A stretch of DNA of 64,000 nt from Agriotes lineatus (taxonomy: Eukaryota; Arthropoda; Insecta; Coleoptera; Elateridae), in the NCBI GenBank assembly GCA_940337035.1, contig CALNHX010005237.1:46922-110921 (forward strand), given 5' to 3'. Positions 40,805-52,164 of the stretch are shown here, in pieces. Position numbers and translations under genes: made by a program. The first letter of the stretch is position 1, and the number at the start of each line of letters is the position of its first letter. The notes beneath the pieces are model-generated. The model worked only from the letters and a program-made list of their open reading frames with translations. It ran no database searches and was not told the DNA's origin.

Positions 40805-43134
40805 CTCCCCACGGCCAAGAGAAATAAAAAGGTTTAAACTACGAAAACATTTAAAAAAATGTAGGGAACCAAAGAATTTCAGAATGAGATCGATGATGCC
40901 AACACACAAAGCGAAACGCTATAGAAAAATCCTCGAAAAGATAAGCCAAGGGAAACAACCCTTATAAATCGGATTAAAAATAACAGGGGACCACATAGGA
41001 CACCGCCAAAAAAAATAGACGTTCTGTCTAAACCTGACAGAAGTCTAAAAAACTGCTAAACACAGCAAAAACGATTGCATCACATAGTACACAATCCACC
41101 CTACTACAAACATCCGAACAACTCACAAAAATCCAAAAAACTCGCAACGCATCACCATCACTCACTCTAAATCTAAGGTAACCCAATATAAAAAAGTATG
41201 AGAGAGAAAAATTAACGTGAAAAATGAAACACAGTAAGTACTGCTACAAAAAGATTCGGGTGAAAACCCAGGATAAGATCCTAAAAACCATAACCGCCCC
41301 GAATTTAGGTAGAGACCCCAGAAGCCGGAGGGAACGACCGCACAACCACCAAACCCCGCTCGGGCATTCAACCAGTCGTCGCAGCTAGATGGAAAGAGCG
41401 CGCCGGTGACGGACTGAATGTGGCTCCCTCACTGAGTAGGATGGCAACACAATCGCTCGCCCCAACCCCCAGAAATCTCCACAAGGCCGAAAAAAACCAA
41501 CCCAAATAGAAATAAAATTTAAAAAACCCCAAACAAGAATAAACTCGTCTCGAAAAACAATCATAACAAGAAAAAACAACATAGCTAAAAAGCCATGAAC
41601 AACGACTTGAAAATCAAATCCGTTAAGGCCCTAAGCGAACACAAGCACGGAGGGGGAAAGCACTCTAAAAAAATATCCCAAAATATGGATAGAAATGACC
41701 CCAACTGCTAGCGTTGCTTAGAGAGAGAACAAGTTGACGTTGCTCCTCAATGGTGACCTTCCCTGCATACCCAACCAACCACCCTAAACGTTACAAAAGG
41801 GAAGAACTAGATGATGACGTTCCCAAACAGTGACCTTCCCTGCATGCCCAACCTACCACCCTAGCAGAAACAAGAAGCACAAAAAAACAAGTTTTTTTAA
41901 AAGAGACACTCTAGGTGTTTTCACGGTCACAATATCCTATAATACCATAGTCCAAATCCAAATAAGCGAAGCGCCTTTGAAAAAATCCTCAAATGAGACG
42001 GAAGTAATGGTAAGTAAAAAGGAAAGTGAAAAGCACTAGAATGCAAAATCCATAGGGAACAAACCCTACAGAAACTTTTTAAAAACAGAAGAAAAAACAG
42101 GACATAAGGAAAAGAGAAAAGGAAAGAGAGGAAAATGAACCAAAAAACCAGAGTTCTGAAAAACTCACGCTGCCACACCCACTCATCCAAGCTTCGACTG
42201 GCTAGGTCTACTATTCCATGCCGTGACCCGGGTTTACGGAGACATGGACACGCTTAAAGACGAGGAAACACAAAAAAGCAAACCGCTTTCAATCGCAAAG
42301 GAAAAATTCGCACTCAACCAGATACGTAAAAAGATGCAAAAAATAGCATAGAATAATGCGTAACAAGATGCAATTGCGCATCTAAACCGACGCAAAAAAT
42401 ATCCCCTGTCACGTCTGACAGAAGAAAAACCTGCACCACATCGGACACAGAAAAAAATATAGACACCCTGTTTACACCGAACAGGGGCCTAAAACAAGGA
42501 CTGCCTCACATCCGACGCAGCCAACGAGCACAAAAATCGCGTCCAAAAAGTAAATGCATAATAACGCATTAAAAAAAAATGCATAATAAATAGCCAGAAA
42601 AAACAACCCGGAAACAACCCGTCGAGACCCTTAGTAAACACAAGTACGGTGAGGCAAGTAAATAAAAATCCCAAAAATGGAGTAAACTACACCAAACCGC
42701 ACAAGTAATTCACGCAGGCCCTCGACCCACCGATAAGCAACCAAAGGAAAGATAAGGAAAAACCAATCATACCACACTACCAAAGCACACACGCAACCAA
42801 TCAAAGAAACCATTCAGAAACCTCACTCACCAAAGCATACCCTTTCAACAAAGTCCATCACACTACCTATAAACATACCGCTAAACCAATCATTCGTCAA
42901 GAAAGATAAGGGAAGAAAAGTCAATAAACAACCGATCGAAAGGATAAGTAAAGAAAGGAAAAGAAAAGAAAGTCAAATATAAATACGTGCACTACAACAA
43001 GGCGAAAAAATTACAAAATGGCATATGAAGTAAAAATTTGAAGAGTACAAAATTAAATATTGATAAATAAAGCTATCCAGGTAAACACAGCTGATGTAAC
43101 TACCAAAATCGAGCCCCATAGCGTTGGTCGCCAG
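40805..43134 (-). other. Non-coding interior of the LARD-like element with strong strand bias
   Basis: The plus strand is rich in A and C and poor in T and G over more than 2 kb (runs such as ACACAAAAAAGCAAACC). Short frames on the minus strand are low-complexity and show no retroviral motif. A near-repeated phrase CAGTGACCTTCCCTGCATGCCCAACC / TGGTGACCTTCCCTGCATACC occurs near 41750 and 41830. Confidence 0.8.
43115..43134 (-). promoter_or_regulatory. Primer binding site of the LARD-like element
   Basis: On the minus strand, one base after the LTR, TGGCGACCAACGCTATGGGG. It starts TGGCGACC, as in tRNA-primed Ty3/Gypsy elements; the tRNA is not settled. Confidence 0.6.
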
Positions 43135-44528
43135 TGAAACAATAAGGAAGCCGACCTGCGATTAATTAATAAAATAAGCAATGGTAGTAAAAATCGCAGA
43201 TCAACCCCCCTACCATTTATACACCACGGCAGCTCTGAAAAACTCGTTCTTTACTCACCGCGATGGCCGAACTAGCTCAAATATCGGCGGTCTTAGATCG
43301 TAGGTTCAAATCATCAGCTATGTACCCTGGAATGTCTTCAAAAAAGAAAAGGAAAATGGAAATGGGCGCCAGAAATCAAAAGATTTCAAATAATAAGAAA
43401 AATAAACTACAAGTGACTAGCGTTTAATTAATAATCAATAGAAAGTTTTGAAATGTCAGTAGTAAATAATCAGAATAATTAAGATGTAAATAATGTAATA
43501 ACAAAATTGTGTATCTTAACTGAAGGTTGCGACACGTATAAAATTAAGAACCCCTTTCGGGTTATTTTAATATCTTTACCAAAAAACCTTCGTGGGATAA
43601 GCTTATCACAGTCATCTAATAAGAGGGTCGAAATACATCAAAAATAGCAAATTTAAATTCTGCATAATTAGATATAAGCAAGAAAATTTATATATTAAAC
43701 AAGAGCATGTATGAAATTGAATGTTACATTTTAATAATTGCAAAACGTATGAATTTAAATTTCAAATATTGACGGGTTTAAACTGTGAAAACATTAAAAA
43801 AAATATGAAATACAGGTATTGAAGATACGTTGAAAAATCCCGGAAAAGCACCAACTAACCTCGCTTCTCCAACGTGCAAAAACGGCTAACAGGCAAGCGC
43901 CGGCTGGGGGTAGCTACACCCTTCAACATAAGGTGGTCGAGAACTGCATATTATGGACGAAGTTGAAATCGCCATGGATGCGCCGAAAATTGCTTCGAAG
44001 CATCTCCAAAATGCGGCAAATACGCCGAACCCAGCGGGTGTCGAAAGTGCGATGAGGTTAGCGACTTGGCCTCCGAGATAAGTTCGTGTATGAAACTGGT
44101 AATTAAGAGCTAAGAATAAAATTAATTATTATAGGAATAATAAGACAGAAAGGCGCAATCGTACCTGATCATAATCAGCCCTTAGAAAACACACTGCTCA
44201 TTAAAATTGGTTGAGCGCACGTAATTTGACATAATTAACATAAAATCTCGGCCGCGCGAAATGCGCCGCCCGAGGTGAAAAGAATGAGTGCCCCGGACGA
44301 AAATTTCGTTTCCTCGAGGAAGGCTCGCACTCTGATAAGAGATAGCGGAGGTCGAGAGGGCATTGCGCAAACGATAAGAACTTGATGCAGGTACAAAATG
44401 CGTTGGTTTGGAAAATTTACGAATTCGAAATGCAAAAGGATTTATAATTTAACTAAAAATATACAGGTTAAGCCTGAAATAATTGGATAAATGGCGAAAC
44501 AATTAGGCTAAGCCAAAAAATTGTTTCA
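43135..44528 (-). repeat. LTR copy 2 (element 5' LTR), 1394 bp
   Basis: Starts TGAAACAATAAGG on the plus strand and ends TTGTTTCA. Matches LTR 1 with few differences. A 62-codon frame at 44182-44370 (minus) is identical to one at 40458-40646, explained by LTR identity. Confidence 0.9.
43255..43318 (+). other. tRNA-Leu-like sequence inside LTR 2
   Basis: Same sequence as 39481-39545 with a single visible change (GGCGGTCTTAG instead of GGCGGCCTTAG). Confidence 0.5.
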
Positions 44529-44532
44529 AATA

Positions 44533-46290
44533 TAAGTTGAAATTTAGTTTGTAACTCATTGATTTGTACTTAGTTAACATCCACATTTATGAAGCTAGAT
44601 AGGCAATTGTTGTTAACTAAGCAAAAAAGAAAAACAATTGAAATAAAATTATTTGATGCCAGTCGAATTTGTGTCTCCATATTAATTGCATTTTAAACTA
44701 CTTACAATCAAAATAAAGTAAAAATAATTACACCATTGTGATCAGCAAATTGTGGAGCATAAGTGAAAGTGTGGGCAACGTTTTCCACAATCAAAAAGTT
44801 ATTTTACTACAGCAAGCTTCCGAACGTGATTCGGAGACCAACTCAAATTTACGAGGGTCGACTGCAATTAAACCAGGGGTCCAAGACCAGAGCTGACGAC
44901 TGCGAGGTATCGTGTAGAGCTGAAGTACCAAGGCCAGTATCATCAACATCGAAGGCAGCGACTTCTAGAGAAGATCTAGCTTGGGGCTCCGTCCGGAATA
45001 ACGTCCATCACCTGAAAAGTTTAAGGTACAGTAAAAACTTCATTGACAACTTGAGGAGCCAGAAATTTATGTACCAGCGAGACGTTACCATATCGAGTAA
45101 GCAGCAGGCATATCCAAGTCTCCAGATAAATTATTTTGCCAATAATTAACCAAATTAGAATTGTGAGGTAAAGTGAGCGTATAACAAATGAATTAACCCA
45201 AGCGGCGCGGCGTCGGTTTACGTCACGAAACAACGAGCTCTAAAACAAAAGAGAGATTAGACAGCAAAAATACCATAAATCAAATAAATACCTGATAATT
45301 TGTTCATAGATTTGCCTTTGAATTAACGTAATCACACAGAAACGAACCGCACGAAAAATCAATTCATCAGATACTGATTCAAATTCAAATTTTGTTAAAT
45401 AAATGTCATTACTTCATTTGTCACCAACCGAATTTGTCAAAAATCCCTAATTGAAAATATTTCTTTTTAAAATATATTTTTAAAATGTATTTTCAATGCA
45501 AACTAGAAAAAAATATTATATTACACTCTTTTCATAAGATGACTTGTAGCACTCATTCTATTTGACTACTCCTCGCTGCGCTCGTCGTGGTCAAAACTCA
45601 TTCGTGCCACAATAATCGCCTTATAAAATACGTGTAATAATCTACTATTATTTGTCCGCTGTTTAGCTATTTCGTGTCTGCAGAAACCTAATTAGTGAAT
45701 TAAAAGTTCTACCTTCCGCATTGAATTGTTTAAAGTCAAAAATAAAGGATAATTTTTAAAACAATTTTTACATTAAAATAAAAATAAGAATGAGTAGGTA
45801 CATAGGTAGGTAACTAAAAAACATCGCATTAATAAAAATATAACAAAATTCTTATGCATTCTAATATACAATCAGTAGAAAGGTATCTAAATATACAGGT
45901 TGTTCCAAAATTTTATCCACAAAACTTCGGACGGTTACAGAAGACGGTAAAATATAAAAACTTTTTTCTTTAAATCCCTCACTTCTGAGTTATACCCTAC
46001 TAAAGAGGGGAGTTAAAATTAGGTTTTTGTCGTTTTCCTGTAAACTGATAAATAGTATTAAAGCGAAAACTGATAGATATGTTGTACCAATAGCAAACTT
46101 ATTTATGAGGTTTTTTAATTATTACGGATGACTTTAAGAGGTTGAAATTGACAACCTTTTCTAAATGTTTTTATTAGAACTTTGTAACAAGCAAGAATTA
46201 AATTATTACAAAGAATGTACTGAAGAGTATGATTTTCTAAAAAACCTTTTTTACGCTTTTACCTCTAATAATTTTTGTGTAAAATATATA
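44533..46290. other. Mostly unassigned interval with an uncertain 128-codon frame
   Basis: A plus-strand frame at 44763-45149 opens with GTG (KVWATFSTIKKL...) and ends NYFANN. It has moderately protein-like composition but no motif I recognise; it could be a TE remnant. A weak hairpin with tip CTCGCTGCGCTCG lies at 45545-45610. A CAGGTTGTTCCAAAATTTTA mariner-type end is seen at 45896. Confidence 0.3.
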
Positions 46291-46862
46291 GGTATATAAT
46301 ATTCGTTAGTCTAATTAAAATGAAAGTATCTCCATTGTAATATGACTTTCGGTTTAACCGGAAGTTGCACATAACTTGAACAACTTGTATATTTTTCAGT
46401 ATTCGGATAGATGTTTTGATTGCAAATTCAAAAATATTTAGTTTTGTACATTTATTGAGCATTTTCATCACTGCATCGGTCAATATCGATAAATTGTTGC
46501 CGTTGCACAAAATCATGATAGTGAACAATTGTGCGTCTCAAATAATGCAATTTAAAGTTTGTGCAATCAACTTACGTTTAAAATGGCTCTTAACTCATTC
46601 ATTTCGTTGTTGTTTTCACGATTTACGATTTTAATGCAGAGTAGTTAATAGCTTCGTTGTTTAACATCTTGATAGAAAAACTCAATAAATGTATAAAACT
46701 ATATGTTTGTGAATTCACAATGACATTCTCTATCCGAAAGAGACGTATGAAGCATGTTTTATTTAAAATTGTAAGTTGCGTGAAACATCCGGTTAAACTG
46801 AAAGCCACGTTACTGTAGGAATACTTCCATTTTACTTATAACAAGAAATATTATATATACTA
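46291..46862. mobile_element. Foldback element (Tc1/mariner-like), degenerate
   Basis: The left arm (46291-46500) and inverse right arm (46665-46862) share GGTATATAATATT/TAGTATATATAATATT, ACTTTCGGTTTAACCGGA/CTTTCAGTTTAACCGGA, ATTCGGATAGA/TTTCGGATAGA and TACATTTATTGAG. Just beyond, CTTTTGCCCACCACTGTG at about 46917-46932 looks like a Tc1-type terminus on the right; its left partner is lost. Confidence 0.65.
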
Positions 46863-47934
46863 AATTTTATAGGAAACCCTTCAAAATTATAGGAGCTATA
46901 TAAGTGTTTCAATACTTTTGCCCACCACTGTGTAATAAATTTACAAAATGATTCTAGTGACGACTATCTTTTCTCAAGTGGTAGTGACTGAGGTAAAACC
47001 AATAGAAACTTGTGATTTTGTGCAACATATTTGATCGAATTAGTAAATTTTTTTGTAATTTGAAACTACATTTTAAATAGATATAGGTAGAGAACAAATA
47101 AACAAATACATTTTTCTTATACATTTCAAATTGCCGCTCTTGTCTTTTCATTTAAAAATATAGTAACATTAATGACAATACGTATTATAATATTTGCAAT
47201 TGTATTTAATTTAAAATTTACAAACTAATTTCAGTAACGTGTACATTAACAAGGTCGAAGGCGTGATGCTAACCACATCACCCAGTACGCCGTTAACGGT
47301 GTGCCAGATGACTGGGTTCCGGAAAAAGATATTTCAGCGACCTTGACTCGTCTGGTCTCAGGCCATGTTGTATGTATTTCCAAATATTTAAGAACCTCTG
47401 ACAAGTTTTACACAATCTTAGTGTACAGTTTTAAGTGAGACACACTGTATATTTTTATTTCCTTTTACAATAAAAAAAGTATATTGGATTCACCCTAAAA
47501 ATTCGAAAATGAGTTTTCAACAGATCTTCACGTTTTAAAGTCCCCTGAAGCCCAAAAAACCTGTTTTTGTTTATTGGTCTGTCTGTCTGTGTGTGAACAG
47601 AATATCTCAAAAACGAAAGGAGGTATAGAGTTGAAACTTCATATATAAGTTTTATGTACTATCTAGATGCGACAGCAAGCTTTTGAAGAAAATCGCATAA
47701 CCGAAAGTATGGTGTTTATTCTTGTGATTTTTAAGTTTTTTTCGATTTTTTCAAAAACGGCTTTAACGATTTTTTTCTAACTCGACATTTTTATTACATT
47801 TTTAATGTGCATTGATATAAGATGGGCGATTTTCCAGTTGAATACTTCTAAAATGGGTTTTCTTTGTATTTTTTTTTATTAACTTTTATTTTAAATAGAA
47901 CTCCCGATATATTATTACATTTTGAATTCAACTT
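46863..47934. other. Unassigned interval
   Basis: Contains the terminus above, a GC-richer block at 47240-47360 that looks transferred from another repeat, a GACACACTGTATA end at about 47442, and a common insect-repeat phrase TCTGTCTGTCTGTGTGTGAA near 47579. No ORF. Confidence 0.3.
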
Positions 47935-48180
47935 ATAGTCCATTTTCTAAACGCTAAAAATTCGGCAAAGTTCTAACTTCGTTGACTCAAAACCGATTTT
48001 GAACATTTTTTTTTTATTATTTCGGAAAAAGTTTATAGAACAGTTCCCCATAGGTGAGAAGGTGTGCTTTTTATTTTTTCAATTGTTATTAACAAATAAG
48101 TGTTTTCTAATATACTCTTAATTGAAAAAATTATAACTATTTTATTTATTTAAACAATTGCCTGAAATTTGATACCATAA

Positions 48181-48435
48181 GGTTTTTGGGGTCGCAGATT
48201 ACGAATCTGGCCTCAAAATGGGTCTAAAAACAAAATGGCGTCGAAGGTTTAATTTTTAATTTTATTTTTTTTAATTTTTATTAGATGTTTGGGGGTTCTT
48301 GGGGTCGCGGATTACGAATTTGACATTAAAACGCAACTAAAATTAAAAAAAAGCGGACTAAAATGCCGGAAAGGGGTCAAGTTTTTTTTAATTTCTGATA
48401 CCTATACCTAGGAGTTTTTTGGGTCGCTCATCCCA
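48181..48435 (+). repeat. Three GGGGTCGC..GATTACGAAT modules in the TIR
   Basis: GGTTTTTGGGGTCGCAGATTACG (48181), CTTGGGGTCGCGGATTACG (48298) and TTTTTTGGGTCGCTCATCCC (48414) are spaced about 115 bp apart. The inverse modules occur in the right arm at about 50669, 50786 and 50914. Confidence 0.8.
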
Positions 48436-48599
48436 AATTTTATGTTAAAATTTATCAAAAATAGAAAACGGTGTCTGAAAAATGGTGGAAACAAATGATA
48501 GAAGAGTTAAATGAGTATTAAAGATATTATATTTTAATTGATTTATTAAAATTAACTCAAGATACATTTAAAAACAAGGAAAAATTATTTAGCTTTAGT

Positions 48600-50300
48600 T
48601 TCTTTTTCCTCTACTTCTTCCATTGACACTGCCGGTCGTGAATTAAGGCAACTATTTCCGCCACATTCACAGCCGCCGAGCCTAGAGGCCACTTTTCCTA
48701 CACCCACAAGCTGGCCCTCAACTAGTTTTGTAATTGCAAAAAAATAATTTTTAAGATGTCTTGTGGAGCTGGTTTTTGTGTCATTAGGATTGGAGAACGC
48801 TTTCCTGTATCATATTTCCAACCCCAATCTTCCCTTGAAATATCTTGATTTTCCAACCACAACTGTGTTTGCAAATACACGCGTTTTAAATGTTGTTCTG
48901 TTGAATCCATCGTAGGAAATAATGATGCTAAATTAACGCTACTTTTTTTTAGTAGACGCTTTAATAAAAGAACAAACCTAAAATTCAAAATGTTTTTATT
49001 TAAAAAATATATGTATTGTATTGTCTGTAACCTCATTTACCTTGCGGTATATGAATAATAAAAAAACTTTCAATTAATTAAACATTCGTGTAAGAGTTTA
49101 AGCAGTTACCTTTCTTTGCACCATACATTGCAAGCATACATTTTATACCAACATTTTTTTATCTAAATTTTTGCAGTCTCTTGTAAATCACGGCTATTTT
49201 CAAATATTTTAGCAAATTTATTCTTTCCTGAACATAGCCATTGCTTCATTTACTAGGACTTATCCATGTGAATCTTTAATAAGGTGCCGGTCCTATTCGT
49301 CTTCCTCATCCTTATATATCTTCAATATATTAAACTATATTCAAAAGCCATGATCTGCACCTTGACACAAAAACTCGAATGCCAAGATGCTACATTTTTC
49401 CCATCTTGCTCTATTGGGGCGAGTCCTAGACATTTAACGAAACAATCACAAAAAAAATCGAAGCCTTTGAAATGTGGTTATACCGGAGAATATTGCGGAT
49501 ATTATGGAAAGACATATAATGAAGAAGGAGAATAAGTACATCCTACTACAATCTATTATACAAGGCAAGATATATGGCAAACGTGGACCAGGACGCAGAA
49601 GAGTATTTTGGTTGCAAAACCTAAGGGCGTGATATGGGAAATCATCCAATGAGTTATCTAGAATTGCAACCAATAAAGTGAAGATAGCTGTGTTGATCGC
49701 AAACATACGAAATCGGATAAGCACCTGAACAACAAGAAGAAGAAGATTCTGTCTTCTGTTAAAACATGCTGAAGTTGTGGTACATCCAGTTAAAGCATGT
49801 TTAGAAAGAACATGTTCAATACAATTGGGATGATCAAATTGCAGGCTTTTAGAAGATGTTTATTTATTTTCTTTATTTTTGGCAGGTTTAAAAAAATATA
49901 TATCTTTATCAGGAGAAACTAAAGCTATAGTAAAGTAATAGGTCTATATTCTCTGATACTACGACTATGTTTTTACTTGCTGCATTGAGAGCTGTTGTAA
50001 CTATTAACCGATCAGCATCACTTTCAGCTTGAGAGCAGGGATATTATTTGCAGCTAAAGTTTCTTTTAAAAAATCAATAAAACGACATGAAAGACATTTT
50101 CCAGAAATTTTTCTTGATACAACTTTAATAACCTGTCTCTTTCAAATCGAATATCTGGTGCAGTTTTCTTTTTTAGACGTCAGTCTCTTTCAGCAGATTT
50201 TATTCTATGTTTCTGATAATCCACAAAAACACTTGCTTTTTTCCATAATTACGTACAATAAAATTCATATATCTAAAATTGCACCATACTGTTGAACAAG
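48600..50300 (-). pseudogene. XPG/FEN1-like nuclease gene remnant, second copy
   Basis: The minus strand reads, from high to low coordinate: SDADRLIVTTALNAASKNIV then VVSENIDLLLYY (about 50025-49930), the acidic helix and V-x-E-N-x-D-L-L expected for an XPG-I-like region; later TEQHLKRVYLQTQLWLENQD and WGWKYDTGKRSPILMTQKPA (48722-48920); then a frame-shifted CGCRKSGL and GGCECGGNSCLNSRP (about 48700-48640), the cysteine-rich tail, ending at TAA near 48580. The GCDT block is not visible and is probably lost where the non-LTR fragment sits. Same gene order as the copy at 12930-14018. Confidence 0.6.
49443..49745 (+). pseudogene. 5'-truncated non-LTR ORF2 end inserted in the second element
   Basis: The plus strand reads KIEAFEMWLYRRILRI near 49455, then KKENKYILLQSIIQGKIYGK and RGPGRRRVFWLQNLRA, then KVKIAVLIANIRN. 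These are the C-terminal blocks of insect endonuclease/RT proteins (FEMWxYRRxLRISW; GKRGPGRRxxSWLxNLR). It ends in AAGAAGAAGAAG, a typical simple-repeat tail, so this is a short 5'-truncated insertion. Frameshifts are present. Confidence 0.7.
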
Positions 50301-51346
50301 TTGCCATTTGTTTTTATGTAATAACTTTCCTCCGTCCGTCACAAACAGAAAAATCTATTAATTCAGTAATTACTTTTGGAAATTGTACAAAGAGGTAGAA
50401 AACACATTGTTAGGCGTTGGAATTTATACGTATGTATTCGTATTTTATATTTAAATCTATTTAATCTATTTAATTTTGAGGAAATTTAACCATTTAGAAT
50501 TTTATTTGTGTATAATGTTTATTAAATAATAATAATAATAATCGTACAGAATAAAAATTAATCTTTTAATGTTATATTTATAATTACTGTGTAATTTAGA
50601 AATAAAGGTATTTTGCTGCTTTAAAGACGTTATTTTTCGTTTTTGATAAATTTTAACATAAAATTTGAGATCAGCGACCCAAAAAACCCTATATAGATAT
50701 GAAATACAGTTCGAATAAAAAAATATGTTTTTTTTCGCCATCAAATCCGCCATTTTGTGTTTTAATTGAGTTTTAATGTCAAATTCGTAATCAGCGACCC
50801 CAAAAACCCCTAGACATCTATTAAAAATTAAAAAAAAGAAAATAAAAAATTAGACCTTTGACGCCATTTTGTAGATGCCATTTTTGTTTTTAGACCAATT
50901 TTGAGGCCAGATTCGTAATCTGCGAACCCCAAAACTTTATGTTATAAAATGTCAAGCAATGGTTTAAATAAATAAAGAAGTTATAATTTTTTTTAATTAA
51001 GAATATATTAAAAAACACTTATTTGTTAATAACAATTGAAAAAATTAAAAGCACACCTTCTCACCTATGGGGAACTTTTCTATAAACTTTTTCCGAAATA
51101 ATAAAAAAAAAATGTTCAAAATCGGTTTTGAGTCAACGAAGTTAGAACTTTTTTCCGTTAGTAAATGGACTATTAAAACTTTAGAGAAAATTTGTCGGTT
51201 CAACTAACACTCTATTTTGAACGGTTTTTGTAGAATTTGTAATTTTTGAAAATATTTGACAAATGCTTAAAAATTAAAAATCTTTTTTTTTGGCTAATTA
51301 TAAATCACTGTAAAAGGAGGCGTGTATTTATCGCACCAGGTTTATA

Positions 51347-52088
51347 TACAGTGTGTCCCCGGATAGATGAAACGACTCTTGTGAAAGGTAAAACATTTTC
51401 GATTTAAATTTTCATTTTTTTGGGTTCATTCCTGCTTGTTTAAAGGCGAATTTCTAACATAATTTCAGATTGGAAAAATCAAGTATGCCTTGGAAATTTT
51501 CAAAAAACCCATTTTTCTGTAAGGTAAAATGCCTTTTTGTATGACAAATACGACAAAAAGTTATTAAAAAAAGTTGTTTAGAATCAACATTTAGGCCCTT
51601 ATACCAAATTTCAAAATCCTCGGCCAACTTTGATTTCTCACGTTTCCTTTCAAGTTTATTTCTCAAATCAAATGTTATTTTTAAAAAAGGTTTTTTATTG
51701 TGAAATAAAGAACTTTGTTAAAACTATTTGTTTTGCCAATAAAAATCTTTGTTAAAATTAAATTCTTTGATCTGGGACCTAAACATAAAATACATTGTGT
51801 GAGATCAAAGTTGGCCGAGAATGTTTAAATTTGGTATAGGGGCGTAGATGTTGATTCTAAACAACTTTTATTAATAACTTTTTGTCGTATTTGTCACATA
51901 AAAGGCACTTTACTCTACAGAAAAATAGGTTTTTTTAAATTTCCAAGGCATACTTGATTATTCAAAACTGAAATTATGTTAGAAATTCGCCTTTAACCAA
52001 GCAGGGCTGAACCCCAAAAAATAAAAATTTAAATCGAAATTTTTTTATCTTTCACAAGAGTCGTTTCACTATCCGCGGACACACTGTA
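51347..52088. mobile_element. TA-flanked foldback MITE (mariner/Tc1-like)
   Basis: The element 51349-52086 begins CAGTGTGTCCCCGGATAG and ends CTATCCGCGGACACACTG, with TA on each side. The arms match for about 250 bp or more (AATTTCTAACATAATTTCAG, TTTTTGTCGTATTTG). No ORF. Confidence 0.9.
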
Positions 52089-52164
52089 TATATATTGTTA
52101 TGATACATGAGGCAGTGACATTAATTTAAATAAAGAAATATTTGAAACAAATAAGCTTGGAAGA

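Larger units (their letters stand above)
39357..44532 (-). mobile_element. Non-autonomous LTR retrotransposon (LARD-like), minus orientation
   Basis: Two direct repeats of about 1.4 kb (39361-40804 and 43135-44528) flank a 2.33-kb non-coding middle. The LTR ends are inverse copies (TGAAACAAT...ATTGTTTCA); the first base pair TG is TA in the left copy. AATA lies on both outer sides (39357-39360, 44529-44532). The minus strand has TGGCGACCAACGCTATGGGG one base after the LTR at 43135, a primer-site-like sequence, and GTGGGGAG before the other LTR, a purine tract, so the element reads right to left. No gag or pol motif exists in any frame. Confidence 0.85.
47935..51195 (-). mobile_element. Second long-TIR element with the XPG-like gene family
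   Basis: Arms of about 550 bp (47935-48480 and 50640-51195) are inverse copies: ACTTCGTTGACTCAAAACCG, TCCCCATAGGTGAGAAGGTG and TGTTATTAACAAATAAGTG are shared. The exact outer ends are unclear because similarity fades gradually. The centre (48500-50620) holds a decayed minus-strand gene of the same family as the one at 12930-14018 and a plus-strand non-LTR fragment. No target duplication was identified. Confidence 0.75.

Noticed and set aside
40458..44370. Identical 62-codon frames at 40458-40646 and 44182-44370 as a conserved gene
   Set aside because: They lie at the same position in two nearly identical LTRs; identity follows from LTR duplication.
44763..45149. 128-codon frame as a gene
   Set aside because: Begins at GTG, has no motif or supporting splice signals that I can see; kept only as a note within the interval.
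47240..47360. GC-richer block that looks like a coding or bacterial fragment
   Set aside because: No frame gives a recognisable protein; too short to assign.
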